Source of the DNA: Selaginella moellendorffii
Taxonomy: Eukaryota > Streptophyta > Lycopodiopsida > Selaginellales > Selaginellaceae
DNA: 64,000 nucleotides
Direction of reading: 5' to 3'
Assembly (NCBI RefSeq): GCF_000143415.4
Contig: NW_003314342.1
Span: 622,037 to 686,036, forward strand
Of the stretch, positions 56,489 through 64,000 are shown piece after piece. The first letter of the stretch is position 1. Each line of letters starts with the position of its first letter. A program made the translations under genes and the position numbers. Under the pieces are notes generated by a model. It saw only the letters and a list, made by a program, of their open reading frames with translations. It did no database searches and was not told the DNA's origin.

Positions 56489-59400
56489 ATGGCATTGCTC
56501 TTCCCCAATTTCGTGATTTCCACAGACACCTCAGAGGATTGCTTGCTCTCCTGGGGAGCACTGCTCAAGAACTGCCGGGATCTGTCACAGGGGAGGCAAA
56601 TCCACGCCCGCATTGCGCAGAGCGAGCACCGCCGCAACAAATACCTCGCGAATCTGCTCGTCCAGATGTATGGCAAATGCGGCAGCGTCGATGACGCCCG
56701 TGCAATCTTGGAATCCATAGAGAATCCTAAGCTCTTCTCCTCCAACATCATGATCCAGGCCTACGCACAGGCGAAAGATCTAAATCGAGCGCGCAGAACG
56801 TTCGATGGGATGCTCCGGCGAGATGCCTCGACGTGGAACTCGATCGTCACGGCATATGCCGAAAACGGGCATCTTGATAAAGCGCGAGAGATTTTTGAAT
56901 TGGCTCCAGAGAAGAACGAAATCTCTTGGAATGTGATGATCACGCTTTGCATCCGCAGTGGAAAGATAGCTTCTGCCAAGGATTTGTTTGATCGGATGCC
57001 CGTGAAGACGATCGTTGCGCAGACTGCCCTCCTCACAGCATTGGCCAGGAAAGGGCATTTGGAAGAAGCCGAGGCTTTGTTTGAGAACATAAAGGAGGAG
57101 CGCGATGTAGAGTCATGGGCTTTTGGCTCTCGCTGTCTACAGACAACTCCAACCGAACAGCAAATGCAGGTTGGGCAGTCTTTTTCTCTTGAGTTGATAC
57201 AAACGAAGACTTTCTGGCGACAGGCAACTGCATTTGAGGTGAAAAGGCTACTGATTGCCGGAAAGCAGAAAGAGGCTTTACGGGCTGCTCAAGACGGGCA
57301 ACTTTGGGGATGTGCTCTTCTTATGGCCCGGCAGCTGGGAGAGAAGGTACCTTGTCTTGTAGCTTCGATGTATAGACCGTTAGTGATGGTCTTGTGGTTT
57401 TTAATAGTTCTACACCGACACTATAGCGGACATGGCTCAACGTCAGTTTCAACCAGGGTTTCCCCTCCGGACTCTAACTCTTCTTTATGCTGGTCAACAT
57501 GCCGGAGTGTTCGTAGGGAACACTAATTCGTCGAACGTAACAGCGCTTCAACCTCAACCGGTTCCAGCGTCCGCTGTAGATGGTGCAACACAGGTGAAAT
57601 ACTTTTATCAAGCTACTCTCTTGCTTAAGGAGTGCATGTTGACTTGCAGGACGCAGTAGAAGGAATGCTCGAAGAATGGCAGGAAAACCTGGCTATAATG
57701 GCAGCTAACCGAACTAATGGGGACGAGAGAGTGATTATGCATCTTGGTGATTGTCTCTGGAGACATCGAGATGAGATATATACATGGTCACACGTTGATG
57801 TTTCTCATAGTTTTAACTTGCAGATATGTGGAGCCCATATTTGCTATCTTGTTGCAAATGCTAGTTTTGAGCCTTTCTCTACTTCTGCCAGACTTTGTCT
57901 TATAGGTGCCGACCATTGTAAGTATCCACGCACGTACGCTAGTCCAGAAGCTATCCAGGTAAGCCGTGTTTGTCCTCAATAACAATTGTTAACCTTTTCT
58001 TCATCAGCGAATGGAAGTGTACGGATTTGCAAGAGTGACTGGCAATTCCTAGTTTATTTTACTTCCTTTTCAGCCATACAAGCTTATTTATGCGTCGATG
58101 CTTGCTGAAGCTGGAAAGATAAACGAAGCTTTAAGGTTGGTAGTGATTTTTAACTGTATCCTTAAGGTTTCTCTTCGAAGGTATTGCCAAGCGGTGTTGA
58201 AAACATTGAAAACAGTGGGCCATGCAGCTGATGTGTGCAAAGAAGCGGCTGTAGCCTTGGAAGAGCGTCTTCGTATCCACTCTCAGGTTTGTAATCGGAC
58301 ACTCGGCTTTTATACTCACTTTCCTGTTATCCAGGGAGGCTCGACGTCAATTGTGCAACGGTTTTTTGGCAATATTGGTCTACACAAGATGATAGGCCCT
58401 TCTTCCCCGAAAGCTTCTGATATGCTGATATTAATAACTGTCCCGCAACAGCTTCTAGCAGAGGCAGTGTATCACTTGCCTCGTCGGCATCAATGGAACC
58501 CATAAGTGATAATACGAGAAAATCCAACATGCCAGCGAGAAGCATTTCTGAGCCTGACTTTAGGCCTGCACAGGTAACTCGACTTGCTCTTGTGTACCTT
58601 CAATTAAGACTTGTATTCTTTCATCAGATCGTTAGTCTAGCGAAAGGAACGCCAAACAGAGGCGTCTTTACTTCTTTCATGCAAAGAGCGATGGGCTTCA
58701 TAAAAACACCTTCGAAGGAGGTTTGTAGAAGCTTTGGAAAGAGCGCTAGCTGATTGATGGTTGGTACGTGATGCAGGCAAAGCTTGGCGACAGCAACAAG
58801 TTTAGATAGGGTTGAAGAAGGAGCCGAGGCACAAGCGCCAGAGCTTCCGTTGGCTCCTCCTCCCACGGCAAACAAGCTCGTCTCACGCGTGGAGGAGAAC
58901 GGCGCTCCTGTTTCCATGTCTCCGGAGAGACCACAGCCAACTCCGGAAAGGCCGCAACCGGTTGTGAGTGGAATCCCACCAATGCCTCCGAGCAGTAACC
59001 AGTACGCAGCTCGCGCACGTCAAAACGTTAGATCAAGGTATCATTCCCAGCACTCCAATCTCACGAGGTTTTTGCAGATATGTCGATACATTCAACAAAG
59101 GTAGCGTAACACCATCCAAGACATCATCGGACTCTCCTCCACTGTTTGGCGTGGTGCCAAAGGCAAGCGCAAAGCCTTTAGCTCCAGCGAGATTTTTCGT
59201 GCCTGCGGCCGCTGCTGCCGCTGCTCCAGATATCAACAGCAACCATCCGGTGGATCCTTCCTCGGCACCGGCCTTTGTCCCCGACACGGCATTCTCAAAC
59301 GGGAATGGACCGTTTGCAGCAGCAGCATTCGCTCAGCCGGTTGTACAGGATATGAGAAACGATCCGGGGCCAACGCCTGATCATCTCTCGAGCGGCTCTT

Positions 59401-59633
59401 CACCAGCAATGTTCTATTCGAATCACTATCCAGCAGCACCGTCGACCGTCTCGTTGCCGCCACCTCCAGCTCTGGAAGTCACTCCGCCAGTGATGGTCGA
59501 GCAGCAGCAGCAAAACCAACACCAGGAAAGTTCGATTCATCGGCACCACCATCAACAGTCCGGCACAGTGGGATTTGAAGCTGCCAGTTCCTCCGGAGTG
59601 TTTGGAGACGAATTGCAAGAGGTGGAATTGTAA
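56489..59633 (+). pseudogene. Chimeric PPR-SEC16 locus with disabling lesions
   Basis: The ATG at 56489 opens a PPR protein (LLSWGALLKNCRDLSQGRQIHARI, then PLS motifs to about 57110). Without a stop the same frame continues into SEC16 sequence (CLQTTPTEQQMQ, ATAFEVKRLLIAGKQKEAL, GQLWGCALLMARQLGEK). SEC16 organises ER exit sites; this is its ACE1-type central domain plus C-terminal tail. Exons: 56489-57169, 57224-57346, 57408-57593, 57650-57958, 58008-58135, 58181-58287, 58335-58395, 58452-58573, 58628-58720, 58777-59037 and 59078-59633. Lesions: a 48-nt former intron at 57772-57819 with donor AT instead of GT, retained in frame; TAG at 58050-58052 where family members have Gln; TAG at 58807 plus a one-base shift and small deletion. 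A GC-AG intron occurs at 58396-58451. The N-terminal half of SEC16 is absent. Confidence 0.8.
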
Positions 59634-60530
59634 ATCACACTCCACAAGTAAGTAGTAGTGACTGTTGCTGGGTGGATTTTGGTAGAGCAGTGTAGCGAAG
59701 TAGTAGTCGTGGAAGGAGGAATTTTTTTTTGGCTGGGGTGATTCTTTGGAGCCAGGAAACCGTTGCACGAGTTAAACCGCTTTGCAACATTAAACATCTG
59801 TACTACATTATTTAATAATCCTGCCTAAATTCAAACAAAACTGATACAAGCTATTAGTATCATAACACTACCCTATTCTTTGTCAAGCTTGCATTTCAAA
59901 TTTTCACCCTCTTAGCCTTATGGTTTTTTCTTAGGTTTTATTATTTGGGTTCTCTATGGATCACATCTTAGGAGGCATTTTTCCTTCCTCTCTAGCACAT
60001 CTTAAGCACATATCTCTCCCACACTGTTTTGGTTTGTTTATGGCCATGGTCTTTCCTCAAAACATATAGTTTCCATTATTATAAAGAATATACATTTGTA
60101 TTTTAGTATTGCTTGGTGTTGTGAGGGCCAAGTGTACAGCTACGATGCCATATACTAATATTAGCATAGTAAGATTTTAGTAGCCGTCAGATTGGTTTCA
60201 ATTTGCACCATTCGCTCTTGTATATAAGTTAAAGTTTTTAGGCTAAATGCTATGCACATTTTCTATATTCCCTTTCCATATCTCAAGAACTCACATTGGT
60301 GGAGGTGAGGGGCACCTTTGATTGTCCCTAAGGAGTGTTTGAATTTGGGATTTTGGTTTAGATCTAGCTTTTGCATCGTTTAGATTTAACTTTTTCCATT
60401 TCCTTTCTTTTGTTCTTCCTTTTTAGGATTTTGGTTTAGATCTAGCTTTTTGCATTGTCTAGATCTCCCATTTCCTTCTTGCTTTTTGTCGTTTCTCTTC
60501 TTTTCCTCTTTCTTCATCCGTCTTCATGGC
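59634..60530. repeat. AT-rich spacer with dispersed and tandem repeats
   Basis: 60120-60215 is an inverted match to 21065-21165. A gattttggtttagatctagc block occurs twice, about 78 nt apart (60350 and 60427). No gene. Confidence 0.6.
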
Positions 60531-60899
60531 AGATCAACAATCTCCTCTTTTGATTATGGAGTAGCAGTTGGTACAATTGCTTAATGCTATGCACTTGCAA
60601 TTGAGCAATCAAACTCAGTTGATAGCGGCGTTCATGGCACGTGGTACAACTCCTCTTGCTCTTGTATGAAACACAAAATCCCTAGGCCTCAAAGTGGAGC
60701 TGAAAGGGCACCATGTGGTAGTGGCCGAAGCGAAAGCCAAACAAGCGTAACACGTTTGGACTAAAAGCTCCGACTTGAAAAGGTCGAGAGTGGGAGTGGA
60801 ACTCCCAACGAAGTGCTCGAGGAACAAACACAAAGTGAAAGAAAAGTGAGTCTCTAGAAAAGGGACACAAGAGGACCGACACATGACACGTGGAAGGAC

Positions 60900-60995
60900 C
60901 TGAGATGGAGTCCAAGATGGAGTCTAAGATGGATCCAAGATGGATCCGAAATGGAGTTTGAGATGGAGTCCAAGATGGAGTCTGAGAAATGGGAC
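60900..60995. repeat. Short tandem repeat, 12-16-bp unit agatggagtcca
   Basis: About seven imperfect units (agatggagtccaag, agatggatccaag and variants) in a row, within the retroelement-like region. No coding function seen. Confidence 0.75.
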
Positions 60996-63544
60996 TTATG
61001 GAGGTTGTGAATGAGACTCCTCCAAGTGGTTGGAGGTGCGGTTAAGTGACTAAAGTAGAATGGAAAAATTAGTCGATTACAACTTGGTATCGGAGCTGTT
61101 CCTTAGTCCGACTTTTATTGATGCTTAAGTATATCACCACTTGTATGGGAATTAGAAGGTCCTAGGTATAGACCTATCCTCGAGGAGGAGCATGTCAAGA
61201 GGACATGGCTCTCCCCTCAAGTTCATGTGTGAACTTGTGCGCAATGTGGTGGATGGAAAAGGCCAGTAAGGGAACGACTTTGGGATCTTGGGAACAATAT
61301 AAAGGTTTCCTCAGAAAGTTGAGGATGTGATCCAGATGAGCGTTTGATGCAGTAAACGGGCTAATGTAGTTGTGGTAAACAACTATAGTTAGGATCACGG
61401 GAAAGATGCAAACTCCAAAACGATAATGGAGTCACAAGATTACCCTCATATAGTTGAGGTTGGTGCTCATGAATTTGAGACTGGAATTGATGATCGTGGG
61501 AGGTCAAATACGGTAGAGGACACAAGTCCTTGAAATGGTAGCCGGGGCTACCTTTAATAAATGTTGGAACAACCCAAGGAGTTGGGGGTGTACTTAGAGG
61601 ATGAGTTGGTATTCTCATCACATGGATAAGTGGTCATAAAGGGCAAAAGGTTGCCCCTAGAGAACAAATCAAGTGTCGGAGTAACACTTGCAAAGATGGT
61701 CCTTGTGAGTAGGACATGAATACAAGGAGTTGTATTCCAGTGAGCTAGCACCTCAAAAGTAAGACCTTATGGGTCGTCGGATTAGCAAAATCCAAAAAGT
61801 CTGATGACTCTAATAGAGTTAAGGAATAATCCTAAGGGATCGAGAAGCATTTGGACTGAGGTGCGTGGTGCCCCATGAAGGATGGGGAGGATCTTGAGAT
61901 CCAAGTATGAAAACAGTGTGTATCTCATTGATGGCAAAATGTGCCACACTAAAGTCGTGGGAAAGGTGTTCCCAGAAGAAGCAACTTTAGTGCAGAGTTG
62001 TGTGCGAACACTATGGTGTAATGCTAATGAATAGTTGGCATGAGAAACGACTGGGTTGGTCTTGGCAAAGACTTAGACACAAGTGCAAAGTGTCATAAAG
62101 GCAGACTCATGGAGCCGATGGTGTGGGGACACCAAATGGGCCAAGGTGTGATACCTTCAGGTTATGTTGATGAGTTCATGAGAACCCTTTGCCAAGGGAA
62201 TCCCAATGGAAATGAGAATGGCATAGCCTAAGCTGGAAAGCATGTGGTAGAGTGTGGTGACCCGGATAATGATGGAGGTGTGGAAGCATCAGCAATGAGT
62301 TGTGGGACTTGACAACTATGAGACAACTAAGCAGGAGGTGTAGGTAATTGGTTAAACGGGTAGAAAGTAGCTACCCAAGACTTCTTAAAGTTAAATATAC
62401 CCTTATTGGGGATAAGTTGCTTATGTTGCGATATAATAAGTCAATGTCGTAAAAGGAAATGCTCATTGTCAAAGAGGCCATCATTGGGACACCCAAACAC
62501 TCTAGAACACCAAGAGGTGGTATTTAGTGTTGCAAGGGCAATAAATAAGGCCCAAGGGACAAAGTCCCTGGCGAACGATGGATAGAAGGTGCTATCCAAA
62601 CGTCCAAGATTGCAAAGATGGGAGAAATTTCTCTACCCGAATTGGACAAAGCCAAAAAGGGATTTTGGCAAAGGTAATGATGGGCATATAAAGGCATATG
62701 AGTAGCAACGTTAATCCCGGTGTGTGGGATTACAAGGTGAGCATACTCGGATTGAGGAACCACTCCCGAGGTTATCGGGTAGATTCATCCCTATGAATAC
62801 TTGCAAAGGCATGGTAGAAAGTGCAAAGCCATCCTCCTAGTCTGAAGGAGAATAATTGAAGGAAACATATGAGGCCAAAAAGCAAAGTAGTAAAGGGATG
62901 GAACCGAACCATAGGAATCGACAGGCATAACTGAGGGTGGTTATGTAAATTGGGAGTGGAGAATCAAGAGGGTGCTCAAGGATGTTGTTACTAGCAACCG
63001 CGATGCCATGGAGAGTCTAAAATGGGGAATTATCCATATTAGACCATATGGTGACTAGGGAGCTTGCAAAGGAGAAGCCTTAGTGAGTTAAGGAATAGAG
63101 TTCCTTGAAGGTTCCCAAAGACAATTTTAGGTAGATAAGTACTTAGAAAGCCAAGTGTAAATGATTCTTAAAGTGCGTGAAATCAGAGTGGCGCAGCAGA
63201 AGCGTGATCTTGAAGCTAGCTATGAGGCGAGGCTATCAAGGTTGGGGAAATTGTTCCCGAGTGTTCAAAGAGAGGGCTTTGAACAAAAGGCGATGGTTAA
63301 AGACTTTCACGCTTATGCATGAACCATGTTACAGTAGCCGAATGACTTGCTAAGCGAGATTGGCGAGTCAGGGGAATAAATCCCCTAGTTGAAGGTGCTA
63401 ACTTCAAAAGGGGTGGCCCATGGGGCCGAGCATGGAGGATATGCAAGATCACAAACTTGTCAAGCGAGAGGACTTGGTAGTGTAGAGGAACTAGGTTCCT
63501 AAGCTGTGATCTATAGCATGCTTTAAGTACATGTTGGTGCACCG

Positions 63545-63660
63545 GCGTGGGGAGTCACGCTAGGCATCCTGTGTGATGCCGTCCGTAGATGCATATACGG
63601 AGGTTGGGTTCGAGTCCCGACCCTCTAGTGCTTGGGTTCGAGTCCCAACTCACTAGGGCG
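63545..63660 (+). repeat. tRNA-like hairpin array with duplicated T-arm / box B
   Basis: In order: hairpin ggcatc-ctgtgt-gatgcc, hairpin ccgta-gatgcata-tacgg, and T-arm ttggg-ttcgagt-cccga, then a second T-arm ttggg-ttcgagt-cccaa about 28 nt later. Spacing resembles D, anticodon and T arms, but no matching acceptor stem is found and the anticodon loop is 8 nt. So this is a tRNA-derived or SINE-like relic and not a tRNA gene. Confidence 0.55.
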
Positions 63661-63689
63661 TGGTGATGGTTTGGAATATGAGGATATTC

Positions 63690-63960
63690 ATATTTCAGTG
63701 GTTATGGACTCTTAGTGGGGAGATTGGTTTGGGCACACCGCCAAGCGAGGGATGCCTTGGAGTTGTGATACACAGTTAGATTGCTTAGTATGAAAGCTCA
63801 GCATATCTAACTTGAACACTTTGGTGCAAGGGGGCACCAAGGACGAGGTGATTGAGATGGGGACACTCAATCTTAGTTGCTATGGACCCTTGGCTGGAAG
63901 GGCTGGCTTGGGCGCACCACCAAGCGTGGGGGATGCCCCTGGGTCATAGTCAACAACTTA
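63690..63960. repeat. Diverged tandem duplication, about 185-bp unit
   Basis: The block ggttatggactcttagt ... gggcacaccgccaagcg (63700-63750) recurs as gctatggacccttggct ... gggcgcaccaccaagcg (63880-63930), with conserved order of flanking words. It continues to the window edge. Confidence 0.65.
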
Positions 63961-64000
63961 AAAGTCTAGGAGACCTAGTACCTATTGGCAAACCTATTAA

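Larger units (their letters stand above)
60526..64000 (+). mobile_element. Degenerate LTR-retroelement-derived DNA without pol
   Basis: 60526-60669 reads MADQQSPLLIME, a stop, then QLVQLLNAMHLQLSNQTQLIAAF, which looks like a gag start. A primer-binding-like ttggtatcggagc occurs at 61084-61096. The following 2.9 kb has only short frames, no recognisable pol and many purine-rich plus-strand words, as in large non-autonomous LTR derivatives. LTR borders could not be fixed. Confidence 0.5.

Noticed and set aside
63545-63660. Functional tRNA gene
   Set aside because: No pairing acceptor stem, an 8-nt anticodon loop and a duplicated T-arm.

Overview
The window reads as nuclear DNA of a land plant. 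The best fit is a lycophyte such as Selaginella; this is an inference from gene content and architecture, not from a database match. The signs are very short GT-AG introns (about 45-75 nt), compact genes in AT-rich intergenic DNA, several PLS-class PPR genes, plant-type GT34, EXPA, FUC and UGT genes, and a cyanovirin-like (CVNH) coding relic.

Layout. 1-2868 (-) is the 5' two thirds of a cytosolic isoleucyl-tRNA synthetase gene, followed by an alpha-expansin (3338-4224, -). Part of this block is repeated in tandem: a gutted second IleRS copy lies at 5685-7120 and its flanking spacer recurs at 7121-7970. A third, shredded IleRS exon-1 copy (10557-10869) abuts the start of an NDUFS5 gene (10885-11191, +). 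An LYAR-type zinc-finger gene follows (11270-12115, -). AT-rich DNA at 9669-9945 and 18230-18440 holds two CVNH-like relics. A GT34 glycosyltransferase (14052-15272, -), a pogo-like transposase relic and a UDP-glycosyltransferase (19174-20603, +) come next. Eroded copies of that UGT and GT34 lie at 24790-26440, beside intact SmD3 (26532-27241, -), PP2C (27573-28834, +) and a second GT34 (29104-30423, -). A NYN/LOTUS nuclease-like gene occupies 31551-34122 (-).

From 34.1 kb to 50.6 kb the DNA is mostly relics: PPR fragments, Ty3/gypsy remains, a PIF/Harbinger transposase gene, short LTRs and an RRP5 fragment. At 50.9-59.6 kb there is a PPR gene, an alpha-L-fucosidase (54512-56220, -), and a PPR reading frame that runs in frame into the C-terminal half of a SEC16-like gene carrying several lesions. 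59.6-64 kb is repetitive, LTR-retroelement-derived and contains tRNA-like hairpins.

No operon-like cooperation is expected. Functional themes are translation and RNA processing (IleRS, SmD3, LYAR, NYN/LOTUS, RRP5 relic), cell-wall and glycan metabolism (expansin, two GT34s, fucosidase, UGT), respiration (NDUFS5) and signalling (PP2C). The most notable signals are duplicated genes eroded mainly by many short deletions, often at short direct repeats, with one microinversion; the CVNH-like relics; and the PPR-SEC16 chimera.
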